Shown: positions 9,774 through 18,656 of the stretch, piece after piece
How the letters are laid out: each line of letters starts with the position of its first letter
How positions within the stretch are numbered: position 1 is the stretch's first letter
NCBI GenBank assembly: GCA_036389675.1
Contig: DASVWI010000020.1
Location: forward strand, 248,001 to 312,000
Direction of reading: 5' to 3'
From: DASQYE01 sp036389675
GTDB taxonomy: Bacteria; Acidobacteriota; Blastocatellia; Pyrinomonadales; Pyrinomonadaceae
Length of the DNA stretch: 64,000 bases
Translations under genes and position numbers: made by a program
The notes under the pieces: model-generated
What the model saw: only the letters and a program-made list of their open reading frames with translations
What the model was told of the DNA's origin: nothing
Databases searched by the model: none

Positions 9774-12104
9774 ATGAAGCTTGCCAAAATCACCGGCGCT
9801 CTGCTGATCCTGATTCTCATCGCGCTGTTGGTTCCTGCCGGGGCGCAGCACCCACAGGCGGATATTGAAAAGCGGATCGACGCACTCATTGCGCGCATGA
9901 CGCTCGAAGAGAAGCTCGGGCAGCTTCAACAACTGGACGGCGAGGCGAACGGTAATTTCAGGCCGGAGCATCAAGACCTCGCGCGCAAAGGGCTGCTCGG
10001 CTCAACGCTGAACGTGCGCGGCGTCAAGCGCACGAATGAGTTGCAGCGCATCGCCGTCGAAGAATCCCGCCTCAAGATTCCGCTCATCTACGGCTTCGAC
10101 GTGATTCACGGCTACCGCACGATCTTTCCCGTCCCGCTCGGCGAAGCCAGCAGTTGGGATCCGGCTGCGGTCGAGCGCGCCGCGAGCGTCGCCGCGCAGG
10201 AAGCGACGGCTGCCGGTGTGCGCTGGACGTTTGCGCCCATGCTCGACATCGCGCGCGATGCCCGCTGGGGTCGCATCGTCGAGGGCTCGGGCGAAGACCC
10301 TTATCTGGGCTCTGTGATGGGCCGCGCGCGCGTGCTGGGATTTCAGGGCCGTGACTATAGCGCGCCTGACAAGATGGTCGCGTGCGCCAAGCACTGGGTG
10401 GCCTACGGCGCAGCCGAAGCCGGGCGCGACTACAATACCGTGGACATGTCCGAGAATACTTTGCGCGACGTTTATCTCCCGCCTTTCAAAGCGGCGGCCA
10501 GCGCCGGAGTCGGCACGTTCATGAGCGCCTTCAACGATCTCAACGGCGTGCCCGCTTCGGCCAATCCGTTCACGCTCACAAAGATTCTGCGCGACGAGTG
10601 GAAGTTCGACGGCTTCGTCGTCAGCGATTACGAATCCGTCAGAGAAACCCTTAACCACGGCGTTCCGGCGAGCGAGGCTGAGGCGGCGCAAATGGCTCTC
10701 ACCGCCGGCGTCGAGATGGAGATGGTCAGCCGCCTCTACAACAAGCATGTGCCCAGCCTGATTAAGGAAGGCAAGCTCTCACAGTCCACTCTGGACGAAG
10801 CCGTGCGGCGCATTCTCCGCATCAAGTTTCGCCTTGGCCTCTTCGACAAGCCGTATGCTGACGAAGCGCGGGAGCGCACAGAGATTCTGAGCAGTGCGAA
10901 TATGGCCGCCGCGCGCGAAGTCGCCGGGCGCTCGATGGTGCTGCTTAAAAACGAGCGCGAGACTCTGCCGCTCAGCAAACAGGCCAGAGCAATCGCGCTC
11001 ATTGGCCCACTGGCGGACGACCCGAAAGCGCTGATCGGCTCGTGGGCGGGCGACGGTCGCCCGGAAGACACGGTCACGCTGCTGGCCGGAATCCGTGCCA
11101 AGGTCTCGCCGCAGACCAGAGTTTTATACGCGAAGGGAGTGGCGATTGAGGGGCGCGGCGTGACCGGCAACTACGATGCCGCGCCGCCTTCGGCAAACAA
11201 CGCAGGGGGCACGAACGTAGTGTCGGCGGCGAACACGGAGGCAGCCAGGCTCGCGACCACCCCGACCGCTGCGGATTCCATAGAGCAGGCCCTGCGCGTT
11301 GCCCGCGAGGCGGACGTGGTGGTCATAGCCGTTGGCGAGACGGCGGAGATGAGCGGCGAAGCCGCTTCGCGCACCTCGCTCGATCTTCCCGGCAGGCAGA
11401 TGGAGCTGATTCAGGCGATTCACAAAACGGGCAAGCCCTACGTCGTCGTCCTGATGAACGGGCGACCGCTGACCATTAACTGGCTGGCGGAGAACTCGCC
11501 CGCTATTCTCGAAACGTGGTTCGCGGGCACGCAGGGCGGCAACGCCATCGCCGATGTCCTCTTCGGTGATGTCAATCCCGGCGGCAAGCTGCCCGTCACC
11601 TTCCCGCGCTCCGTCGGACAATTGCCGCTCTACTACAATCACAGAAACACAGGGCGGCCACCCGATGTCAATAACAAGTATTCATCCAAATATCTGGACG
11701 TGCCTTGGACGCCGCTATTTCCTTTCGGATACGGCCTCAGCTATACGCAGTTTCGTCTGGCGGATTTGCGTCTGAGCGCGCAGCGCATTGCGCCGGACGG
11801 ACGCCTGACGGCGAGCGTCGAGGTTGAGAACACGGGCAAGCGCGCGGGCGACGAGGTCGTCCAACTCTATATACGTGACATGGCGGCGAGCATGACGCGG
11901 CCCGTGAGAGAATTGAAGGGCTTTGAGCGAGTCACGCTTCGTCCGGGCGAGCGGCGGCGCGTCGAGTTCACACTCACGCCGGAACATCTCGGCTTCTACA
12001 ATCGCGAGATGCGCTTCGTCGTTGAGCCCGGCACATTTAAAGTCTTCGCCGGGACGAGCTCCGAAGGCGGGCTCGAAGCCAGTTTTGAAGTCGCCGGAAG
12101 ATAG
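9774..12104 (+). CDS. Secreted GH3 beta-glucosidase
   Basis: A 776-residue family GH3 enzyme that hydrolyses terminal beta-glucosides in the periplasm or outside the cell. The ATG at 9774 is preceded by AAAGGG and opens a signal peptide (MKLAKITGALLILILIALL... ending AGAQ). The (beta/alpha)8 domain runs to about residue 370, with TLEEKLGQLQQ, the KHWVAYG substrate loop and the nucleophile Asp285 in VVSDYESV. The alpha/beta sandwich follows (GRSMVLLKNE to LFGDVNPGGKLPVTFPRS), then a C-terminal fibronectin-III-like domain (ELKGFERVTLRPGE). This layout and length match the BglX type. The stop is only 5 bp before the GH144-like gene, so the two form an operon. In known beta-1,2-glucan systems a GH3 that cleaves sophorose-type oligomers accompanies GH144, so beta-1,2-glucosides are a reasonable substrate guess. 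Confidence 0.92.
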   Translation: MKLAKITGALLILILIALLVPAGAQHPQADIEKRIDALIARMTLEEKLGQLQQLDGEANGNFRPEHQDLARKGLLGSTLNVRGVKRTNELQRIAVEESRLKIPLIYGFDVIHGYRTIFPVPLGEASSWDPAAVERAASVAAQEATAAGVRWTFAPMLDIARDARWGRIVEGSGEDPYLGSVMGRARVLGFQGRDYSAPDKMVACAKHWVAYGAAEAGRDYNTVDMSENTLRDVYLPPFKAAASAGVGTFMSAFNDLNGVPASANPFTLTKILRDEWKFDGFVVSDYESVRETLNHGVPASEAEAAQMALTAGVEMEMVSRLYNKHVPSLIKEGKLSQSTLDEAVRRILRIKFRLGLFDKPYADEARERTEILSSANMAAAREVAGRSMVLLKNERETLPLSKQARAIALIGPLADDPKALIGSWAGDGRPEDTVTLLAGIRAKVSPQTRVLYAKGVAIEGRGVTGNYDAAPPSANNAGGTNVVSAANTEAARLATTPTAADSIEQALRVAREADVVVIAVGETAEMSGEAASRTSLDLPGRQMELIQAIHKTGKPYVVVLMNGRPLTINWLAENSPAILETWFAGTQGGNAIADVLFGDVNPGGKLPVTFPRSVGQLPLYYNHRNTGRPPDVNNKYSSKYLDVPWTPLFPFGYGLSYTQFRLADLRLSAQRIAPDGRLTASVEVENTGKRAGDEVVQLYIRDMAASMTRPVRELKGFERVTLRPGERRRVEFTLTPEHLGFYNREMRFVVEPGTFKVFAGTSSEGGLEASFEVAGR

Positions 12105-12109
12105 ACCTT

Positions 12110-13525
12110 ATGCGACCGGCGATTAGACTTACGCCCCTCTCTTTGAGCATCTCGCGCCGCACACGGCGCGCCTGCGTCTTATTACTGCTGGTCTTCTCGA
12201 CGACGACCAGCACCCTCTGGCCCGTGCCCAGGGCTTCGGCGCACGAGCGTTGGCCCACGCCAGCATCGTCCTTATCCACGCGCCTCGCGGCGCAGGACGA
12301 AGCCTTTCTCGAAGATTTATCTCGCCGCTCGTTTCAATACTTCTGGGAGCATGCCGACCCTGAAACGGGCCTCGTGCTTGATCGCGCGCACACGGACGGC
12401 AGAGGCCACACAGAGAGCGAGTCCAGCTATCGCATCGCCAGCAGCGCCGCCACGGGCTTCGGCCTCACGGCGCTGTGCATCGCCGCCGCGCGCCGCTGGG
12501 TCAACCCGGCGGAGGCGCGCGAGCGTGTTCGCACGACCCTGCGCTTTTTCGCCACGCGCGCGCATCAGGAACACGGCTGGTTTTATCACTGGATGGATCA
12601 GAAGACGGGCGAACGAAGATGGAAAAGCGAGATTTCATCCATTGATACGGCGCTGCTGCTCGGCGGAGTCCTGACCACCCGGCAGTATTTCAACACCGAC
12701 GCAGAGATCGTGCGCCTTGCGACACTGATCTACGAGCGTGTTGACTTCCCGTGGATGCTGGCCGGTCATCCGACGCTGCTGTCACATGGCTGGCGGCCAG
12801 AAACCGGCTTCCTCAAACCCCGCTGGGATAGCTACAGCGAGCACATGATTCTTCAACTGCTCGCCATAGGCTCAAAGACTCACGCCATCACGCCGCGCGC
12901 ATGGACGGCATGGAGTCGCAAGCGCATGACCTATGCCGGGTACACTTACCTGAGCGACGGGCCGCTCTTCACACACCAGTACTCGCACGCCTGGGTTGAT
13001 TTCCGAGACCGCCGCGAGGGCTGGTATCCATACACGGACTATTTCGCCAACTCCGTCGCGGCCACGCGCGCGCATCGCGCCTTCTGCATAGACCTCTCGG
13101 GCGAGTTCAGGGATTATTCCGCGAACATGTGGGGCATCACGGCTTCGGATAGCATTAAGGGCTACGTGGCATGGGGCGGGCCGCCGCGCGATCCGGCCAT
13201 TGACGGCACAATCGTTCCATCCGCCGCGGGCGGTTCCTTGCAGTTCACGCCTGACATCTCACTAAGGGCTTTGCAAACGATGAAGGAAAAGTATGGCGAG
13301 CGAATCTATGGCCGCTACGGTTTCACGGATGCTTTCAATCCGCTGACGGGATGGGTCGGCCCGGACGTGATCAGCATCAACGTCGGCATCATCCTGCTCA
13401 GCGCCGAAAATCTTCGCACGGGAAATGTCTGGCGCTGGTTCATGCGTAACCCGGAGATTCCCCGCGCCATGCGCCTCGTCGGGCTAAGAGCAAGGATGAA
13501 GGATGAAGGCGGAAGGATGAAGTAA
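12110..13525 (+). CDS. Secreted GH144-like glucanase (glycoamylase-like, PF10091)
   Basis: A 471-residue exported protein beginning 5 bp after the GH3 stop. The N-terminus has an arginine-rich stretch, a hydrophobic core (ACVLLLLVFSTTTSTLW) and a likely cleavage after RASA. From about residue 60 the sequence follows the PF10091 fold: FLEDLSRRSFQYFWEHADP, SSYRIASSAATGFGLTALC, HGWFYHWMDQKTG, SSIDTALLLGG, and near the end GRYGFTDAFNP with WVGPDVISINVG. Family members of known function (GH144) are endo-beta-1,2-glucanases; older annotations call them glucoamylases. Pairing with GH3 supports beta-1,2-glucan breakdown. The last codons (RMKDEGGRMK) are encoded by repeat family B, so the natural C-terminus was probably extended by repeat insertion: the conserved part ends at about MRLVGLR. 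Confidence 0.85.
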   Translation: MRPAIRLTPLSLSISRRTRRACVLLLLVFSTTTSTLWPVPRASAHERWPTPASSLSTRLAAQDEAFLEDLSRRSFQYFWEHADPETGLVLDRAHTDGRGHTESESSYRIASSAATGFGLTALCIAAARRWVNPAEARERVRTTLRFFATRAHQEHGWFYHWMDQKTGERRWKSEISSIDTALLLGGVLTTRQYFNTDAEIVRLATLIYERVDFPWMLAGHPTLLSHGWRPETGFLKPRWDSYSEHMILQLLAIGSKTHAITPRAWTAWSRKRMTYAGYTYLSDGPLFTHQYSHAWVDFRDRREGWYPYTDYFANSVAATRAHRAFCIDLSGEFRDYSANMWGITASDSIKGYVAWGGPPRDPAIDGTIVPSAAGGSLQFTPDISLRALQTMKEKYGERIYGRYGFTDAFNPLTGWVGPDVISINVGIILLSAENLRTGNVWRWFMRNPEIPRAMRLVGLRARMKDEGGRMK

Positions 13526-13585
13526 AAGCTTTCAAGAAGGTTGAGCTTTCCTTTCATCCTTCATCCTTCCGCCTTCATCCCTGCT
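13491..13585. repeat. Inverted repeat family B, copy 1
   Basis: The left arm carries GGATGAAGGCGGAAGGATG and the right arm CATCCTTCCGCCTTCATCC, separated by an AAAGCTTTCAAG...GAGCTTTC middle. It lies between convergent GH144-like and GH13 genes and overlaps the 3' end of the former. Other copies are near 16587, 22240, 40314 and 60661. Confidence 0.88.
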
Positions 13586-13587
13586 TT

Positions 13588-15087
13588 TCATCTAATGCTC
13601 CGGCGAAAGATGCGGTAGCCCCATGCGTCCAGTGACAGGGCGGGCAGACCGTGGCGGTGAACTCTGGCTGCCCTTTCCGGCGCGGGCGCATCGGGCGGGA
13701 GCGGGGGCGCGACATCCGGCGTTACATCCATAAAGGCAAAGCCGTTCCCGGCCTCGACCATCCCGACGAAAGGACTGTTGGAGAGGTTGATGATGACCAG
13801 AACTTCTTCGCTCGGCGTGCGGCGCAGGTAACTGACGACGCGCGCCTCATCGGAATTTCGCACCCACTCCAACTGTCCCCACCTGAGCGCGTCGTGCTCT
13901 TTCCTGAGCGCGATCATCTGGCGATAAAAGCGCGGAAACTCCGGGCGGCGCGCCTCAAACGTCCAGAGGATGGGGAGACGCTCGAAGAGCGCAGGCGCGC
14001 CCGACTCCGCCGTGTCGCCCACCTCCATGCCGTTGTAGAGCATGGGGACGCCGTCGAGCGTGAAGACCATGGCGGACGCGGCCAGCGCGCCGCGCTCGCC
14101 GAAACGCGCGATGGCACGCCGCTCGTCGTGATTATCCGAAAAGCGCATGTGTACGGAGCCGCGCGGGAACTTCGCGCGCTCCTCTTCCCACACTTCGCGC
14201 AAACGGGCGGCGGGCCTCGTGCCCATCAAGACCTCCGTTAAAGCCGAGTGCATAGGCCAGGCGTAGTCCACATCGAAAGCCCTGACCAGCAGGTCTGGCT
14301 CGTGCGCCTCGGCCAGCATCAGTATGTCCGGCTTGACCATCTCCAACTCGGCGCGGGCGCGCTCCCAGAAATCGGTCGGGATAAATGCGGCCACGTCGCA
14401 GCGAAAGCCGTCCAAGTCATAATCGCGCAGCCACGACTTGAGCATCTCTATCATGTAGTCGCGCAGGCGCGGGTTTCCGTAATTGAGATCGGCGACATCT
14501 GCCCAGTCCGGCTCGGGCGGAATGATTTTGCCGCTCGCGTCGCGCGTGTAAAAGTCCGGCTCTTTCATCAACACGCTGTCCCATGACGTGTGATTGGCAA
14601 CGATGTCTATGATCACTTTCATCCCGCGACGGTGTGCCCCGGAGATCAGAGCGCGCAGGTCTTCCTTCGTCCCGTAATCAGGATTGATCGCGTAGTAGTC
14701 GCGCACGGCGTAGGGGCTTCCGATGCTGCCCTTCTTCTTCTCCTGCCCGATGGGGTGAATCGGCATCAGCCAGAGGATGTTGACGCCGAGCGTCTTCAGC
14801 TCGTCCAACCGCGCCGTGATGCCTTTGAAATCGCCCGACGCGGAAAAGGTGCGCGGAAAGATCTCGTAGATCACCCCGTCACGCGCCCAGACGGGGATTG
14901 TCCGCGCCGTCGCTTTCGAGAGGTCGCGCGGCTTCGCCTGTTGGCCCACGGCGACGCCGCACGAGACGACGAGTATCAGAGTGATGAGCAAGACGCATGG
15001 GCCAACGCGAAGGATTCCGGCGACACCTTCAAAGCAGGTGAACGTGACCTTTTCCCGATGGGACTCGCAGACGCGGCTGTCTCTCAT
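13588..15087 (-). CDS. Exported GH13 alpha-amylase
   Basis: A family GH13 enzyme of about 499 residues, acting on alpha-1,4-glucans outside the cytoplasm. The (beta/alpha)8 barrel shows DGVIYEIFPRTFS, VIIDIVANHTSWDS, the nucleophile Asp231 in DGFRCDVA, the acid/base Glu260 in MLAEAHEPD and Asp321 in FSDNHDERR. A short C-terminal beta domain follows. The start is uncertain: TTG at 15099 directly abuts the MFS stop, while tandem ATGs at 15090 and 15087 follow GGGGA; 15087 is preferred. All options give a long n-region before the hydrophobic stretch CVLLITLILVVSC, whose VVSC matches a lipobox, so it may be a lipoprotein. Translation is probably coupled to the MFS transporter gene just upstream. 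The subfamily looks like small maltogenic or cyclomaltodextrinase-type amylases; exact products cannot be told. Confidence 0.87.
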   Translation of the reverse strand: MRDSRVCESHREKVTFTCFEGVAGILRVGPCVLLITLILVVSCGVAVGQQAKPRDLSKATARTIPVWARDGVIYEIFPRTFSASGDFKGITARLDELKTLGVNILWLMPIHPIGQEKKKGSIGSPYAVRDYYAINPDYGTKEDLRALISGAHRRGMKVIIDIVANHTSWDSVLMKEPDFYTRDASGKIIPPEPDWADVADLNYGNPRLRDYMIEMLKSWLRDYDLDGFRCDVAAFIPTDFWERARAELEMVKPDILMLAEAHEPDLLVRAFDVDYAWPMHSALTEVLMGTRPAARLREVWEEERAKFPRGSVHMRFSDNHDERRAIARFGERGALAASAMVFTLDGVPMLYNGMEVGDTAESGAPALFERLPILWTFEARRPEFPRFYRQMIALRKEHDALRWGQLEWVRNSDEARVVSYLRRTPSEEVLVIINLSNSPFVGMVEAGNGFAFMDVTPDVAPPLPPDAPAPERAARVHRHGLPALSLDAWGYRIFRRSIR

Positions 15088-15099
15088 CATCTTCCCCAA

Positions 15100-16566
15100 C
15101 TATTCCCTGTCCACCAGCCCGGTGCTCGGCACGGGCTGAGCGGAGACCTGAACGGTCAAAGGCTCGTGCTCGTCGCCACGAATGACAGAGCCGACAGGGA
15201 CTTTCTTTTCGGCGACATCGCTGACGATCAGGACGAGCGCCGCCGCAATCAACATAAACGCGCCGCCCGCCATCACTACGTAGAGCGGGGCTTGCGGGCT
15301 ATTCTCACCAAAGACAGCGCGGATTATTCGCCCGAACAGGAGCGAGGCGATGATCTCAGGGATGACGATGAAGAAGTTGAAGATGCCCATGTAGACACCC
15401 ATGCGTTTGGGCGGCAGCGCGCCGGAGAGGATGGCGTACGGCATCGAGAGAATCGAGGCCCACGCAATGCCCACCCCGATCATCGTCAGAAGCAACACGT
15501 ACTGGTCTTTGATGAAATAGACCGCGAGCAGAGAGACGCCGCCGCAGACCAGTGAAAGCGCGTGCACGGCCTTGCGGCTCGTCGCGGCGGCCAGCTTCGG
15601 CAGCGCGAAGGCGATGACGAAAGTGACTATGGAGTAGACGGCAAAGGCGTTGCCGCCCCACTCCTGTCCGAGAGCGAAGCGCGGGTCGCTGCTGTCGGTC
15701 GCGCCGAAGACATGGTAAGAGGTCGTCAAGCCGAAGAACATCCACATGCAAAAGAGGCCGAGCCAGGTGAAAAGCTGCACGACGGCCAGTTGCATCATCG
15801 TCCGCGGCATCCCGCGCAGCGCGCTTGCGATCTCCCGCAGCAGCTCGATGACGATCCTGGATACCTTGGCTATGCCCGTCGCGTTGCCGTAGGTCTGCCT
15901 GCGCTGTCGCTCAAACTCTTCGATATCTTCGGGCGGATACTCCTTCGTCGTAAATACAGTCCACAGCACGGCGAGCAGAAATGCGACCGCGCCCGCCTTG
16001 AACGCATACTGCACGGTGAGCGGAATACCGCTCGCGGTTCGGCCCGTCACGCCCAGGTAGCGCAGGATGAAGGGGAGAGCGTTTGCCAGCGATGCGCCGA
16101 TGCCTATGAAGAAGCTTTGCATGACGAATCCGGCGGTGCGTTGCTCTACGTTCAGCTTGTCGGCGACGAAAGCCCGGAACGGCTCCATGCTGACGTTGAT
16201 GCTGGCGTCCAGAATCCAGAGCAGGCCGGCAGCCATCCAGAGCTTGGGCGAGTCGGGCATGAAAAAGAGCGCGATGCTGGCGAGGATAGCGCCGACCAGA
16301 AAGTAAGGCCGGCGACGGCCCATGCGATTCCACGTCCGGTCGCTCATCGAGCCGATAATGGGCTGCACGAGCAGCCCAGTCATCGGCCCGGCCAGCCACA
16401 GGATCGGTATGTCGTCAGGGTTAGCGCCGAGATACGTGTAGATGCCGCTCATGTTGGCGAGCTGCAAGCCCCAGCCAAACTGTATCCCGAGAAACCCGAA
16501 GCTCATGTTCCAGATTTGCCAGAAACTCAAATGAGGCTTTTCAGGCAAACGCGGTCTATTCTTCAT
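15100..16566 (-). CDS. MFS glycoside transporter (SLC45/GPH-like, maltose/sucrose type)
   Basis: A 488-residue inner-membrane sugar:cation symporter of the major facilitator superfamily. About 12 hydrophobic segments are visible. The loop SDRTWNRMGRRRPYF between helices 2 and 3 is the typical signature of the GPH/SLC45 group, whose members carry maltose, sucrose or related glycosides. WQIWNMSFGFLGIQFGWGLQLANMSGIY at the start is also characteristic. The ATG at 16566 is chosen because AAGGGAG stands 8 bases before it; an in-frame start at 16584 is less likely. The stop abuts the GH13 amylase gene and a GH13 lies upstream, which supports maltodextrin or maltose import. Repeat family B copy 2 lies directly upstream of the ribosome site. 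Confidence 0.9.
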   Translation of the reverse strand: MKNRPRLPEKPHLSFWQIWNMSFGFLGIQFGWGLQLANMSGIYTYLGANPDDIPILWLAGPMTGLLVQPIIGSMSDRTWNRMGRRRPYFLVGAILASIALFFMPDSPKLWMAAGLLWILDASINVSMEPFRAFVADKLNVEQRTAGFVMQSFFIGIGASLANALPFILRYLGVTGRTASGIPLTVQYAFKAGAVAFLLAVLWTVFTTKEYPPEDIEEFERQRRQTYGNATGIAKVSRIVIELLREIASALRGMPRTMMQLAVVQLFTWLGLFCMWMFFGLTTSYHVFGATDSSDPRFALGQEWGGNAFAVYSIVTFVIAFALPKLAAATSRKAVHALSLVCGGVSLLAVYFIKDQYVLLLTMIGVGIAWASILSMPYAILSGALPPKRMGVYMGIFNFFIVIPEIIASLLFGRIIRAVFGENSPQAPLYVVMAGGAFMLIAAALVLIVSDVAEKKVPVGSVIRGDEHEPLTVQVSAQPVPSTGLVDRE

Positions 16567-16586
16567 AACCAACACTCCCTTCACTG

Positions 16587-16680
16587 AAAGGATGAAGGAT
16601 GAAGGCGGAAGGATGAAAGGAATGCTTTTATTTCTTGAAAGCTTTTACTTCATCCTTCCGCCTTCCGCCTTCATCCTTTC
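16587..16680. repeat. Inverted repeat family B, copy 2
   Basis: GGATGAAGGATGAAGGCGGA on the left and CTTCATCCTTCCGCCTTCC on the right surround GCTTTTATTTCTTGAAAGC. It fills the gap between the upstream GH13 stop and the MFS ribosome site, and its right edge overlaps the TGA of that GH13 gene. A transcript of the run would carry the hairpin between the two cistrons. Confidence 0.88.
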
Positions 16681-18592
16681 ATTTCGTGGCATAGATGCTC
16701 GCTGTGCGAGGCGGCATGTTAACCCTGAACACTCCGTTCCTGATGAGCAGGTCGGCGTTCGCGCCGAGTTTGTCAACCAGTACTGACCCGTCCGGAAGAT
16801 TGACGGGCGCGACCTTGAATTCAACGGCAGACTCTTGAGAGCCGTTGTTGATGACGATGATGGCGGCGGCGCGCTCCGTCACGCGAGCATAGGCGTACTG
16901 CTGTTCGGCGACGTAGAGATTCAAGAGCGCGCCGCGCCTGAGGGGCTCAAGCTCGGAACGAAGGCGGGCCACCTTACGCACGTGGTCAAAGAGGTCTTGC
17001 TCCTCGGGCGTGCGGCCAGCTTTGGTGAAAGCGTTGCGCTGGTCTGCGGGGAAGCCGCCGGGAAAGTCTCGGCGCGTCGTCGGCTCATCATTCCCCGTCA
17101 TCCCTATCTCGTCGCCGTAGTAAAGCTGAGGGACGCCGCGCGTCGTCAGGATAAAAGTGTGCGCGAGCTTTGAGCCCGTGATGGTCGCATTCGGCTCGCT
17201 CATAAAACGCCCGTCGTCGTGGCCGCCCAGAAGCGTGACCAACATGTCAGGATTCGTGTACAGGTAATCCCTCGCCAGCATCTTCGCGACTTCATCCACG
17301 TTCCTGCCCTCGGCGAAGGCGTGGCGCACAGGATAAAAGAGAGGGAAATCAAGCAGCGAATCGAGGCCCGAGTCCACGCCGTCAAAGCGCGTGTGCCCGC
17401 CCTGAAAAAACGAGACGTGCACAGGGTCGCCGTCTTTGACTTCGCCGAAAACGCGAAAGTTCGGATACTCGCGCTTGATCGCCGCCATCCAATCGCGCCA
17501 GAAACTGTTGGGCACATACTGCCAGGTGTCCTCGCGTATGCCGTCGAGCCCTGTCGTGCCTATCCACCAGAGCGTGTTTTGAATCAGGTAACGCGCCGTC
17601 TCCTCGTCCTGTTGGTTGAGGTCGGGCAGGAAATCCAGAAACCATCCCTCCATCGTTTCGCGCTTAATCTTGGGCTCGGCGCGCGGGTCGTGCAGCACCC
17701 ACGTCTGAAAGACGTTTTTGAGATGAGAGGCGCGTGTCCCGTTGAACCATGTCGGCGTCGGAGTATCGTCCACCCAAGGGTGATACGGCCCGGTGTGATT
17801 GACGACGCTGTCCTGAATGACCTTGATGCCCTGCCGGTGCGCCTCGTCCACCAACTCCCGCAGCTTCTGAAGCGTGCCGAAGTGTTCTTCGACCGAGTAA
17901 AAATCCTGCGCGTTATAGCCGTGAAAGCCCGTGCTCGGCGCGCCCTCCTTCTTCTCGACTTCGTTCGGGCGGTCATAGTTGTCGTACCAGGGCGTGAGCC
18001 ATATGGCCGTCACGCCGAGGTCTTTCAGGTACGGCAGGCGATTGATGATGCCCTGTAGATCGCCGCCGTGATAATAGAACTTATTATTTCGATCATAGAT
18101 GCCGCGCGACTGCGGCGGGTCATTGTTCTTTTGATCGCCGTCGCTAAAGCGATCAATCATAATCAGGTACATCACATCGTCTGGCGAGAAGCCTCTGAAA
18201 CGCCCGGCGCGGCTCAGGGGCACGCTAATCTCGAAAGGAGCATCCACCGTGCCGCCCGGCGTCGTCACCCTGATCGAGCGCGGCCCGGGTCTGGCCTGCG
18301 GCTCAATCGAAACATCGACGAACAGATATGTGCCCGCCGCATTGACACGCGTGAGCCCCGCCTGCACACCAGCGCCGACAGTTTCGACGCGCGCGCCCCC
18401 CAGATTGTGCCCGCGAATAAGCACGCGCACGGGATTGATCGAATGACCCGCCCACCATGAGGGCGGCTCTACCTTGTGTACAGCCGGAGCGGTCTGTGCC
18501 GCCACGCCACAACTCAATGCGGCAATGAGCAACAGGACAATCGTCCCCGCCAATCGTGTCAACGCGTTGGAGTTTCCCATAGCCTCGTTCAT
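16679..18592 (-). CDS. Exported GH13 cyclomaltodextrinase/neopullulanase-like enzyme
   Basis: A 637-residue alpha-glucan hydrolase. A signal peptide (TIVLLLIAALSCGVAAQ) precedes an N-terminal immunoglobulin-like cyclomaltodextrinase domain (KVEPPSWWAGHSINPV, residues about 40-125). The barrel begins at DDVMYLIMIDRFSDGD and has the catalytic triad Asp355 (GIREDTWQY), Glu384 (VFGEVKDGD) and Asp459 (LGGHDDGRF), followed by a C-terminal beta domain. This layout resembles SusA-type neopullulanase, which debranches and shortens starch in the periplasm. The ATG at 18592 is used; a TTG at 18601 and an ATG at 18580 are alternatives. It is a near-gapless paralog of the GH13 at 20298-22220, with catalytic residues displaced by only one position and the GH77 gene lying between. 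The HDD in place of the usual NHD before the third catalytic Asp is a small divergence. Confidence 0.9.
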   Translation of the reverse strand: MNEAMGNSNALTRLAGTIVLLLIAALSCGVAAQTAPAVHKVEPPSWWAGHSINPVRVLIRGHNLGGARVETVGAGVQAGLTRVNAAGTYLFVDVSIEPQARPGPRSIRVTTPGGTVDAPFEISVPLSRAGRFRGFSPDDVMYLIMIDRFSDGDQKNNDPPQSRGIYDRNNKFYYHGGDLQGIINRLPYLKDLGVTAIWLTPWYDNYDRPNEVEKKEGAPSTGFHGYNAQDFYSVEEHFGTLQKLRELVDEAHRQGIKVIQDSVVNHTGPYHPWVDDTPTPTWFNGTRASHLKNVFQTWVLHDPRAEPKIKRETMEGWFLDFLPDLNQQDEETARYLIQNTLWWIGTTGLDGIREDTWQYVPNSFWRDWMAAIKREYPNFRVFGEVKDGDPVHVSFFQGGHTRFDGVDSGLDSLLDFPLFYPVRHAFAEGRNVDEVAKMLARDYLYTNPDMLVTLLGGHDDGRFMSEPNATITGSKLAHTFILTTRGVPQLYYGDEIGMTGNDEPTTRRDFPGGFPADQRNAFTKAGRTPEEQDLFDHVRKVARLRSELEPLRRGALLNLYVAEQQYAYARVTERAAAIIVINNGSQESAVEFKVAPVNLPDGSVLVDKLGANADLLIRNGVFRVNMPPRTASIYATK

Positions 18593-18656
18593 CAAGCTCA
18601 ATTAGTTCGGCGAACCCTTTACCCGTGCGGGCTGATGTCGATAGTAAGCCCTCGCG

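Noticed and set aside
15562..16587. Plus-strand open frame of about 340 codons opposite the MFS transporter
   Set aside because: Charged, motif-free sequence antisense to a clear 12-helix transporter.
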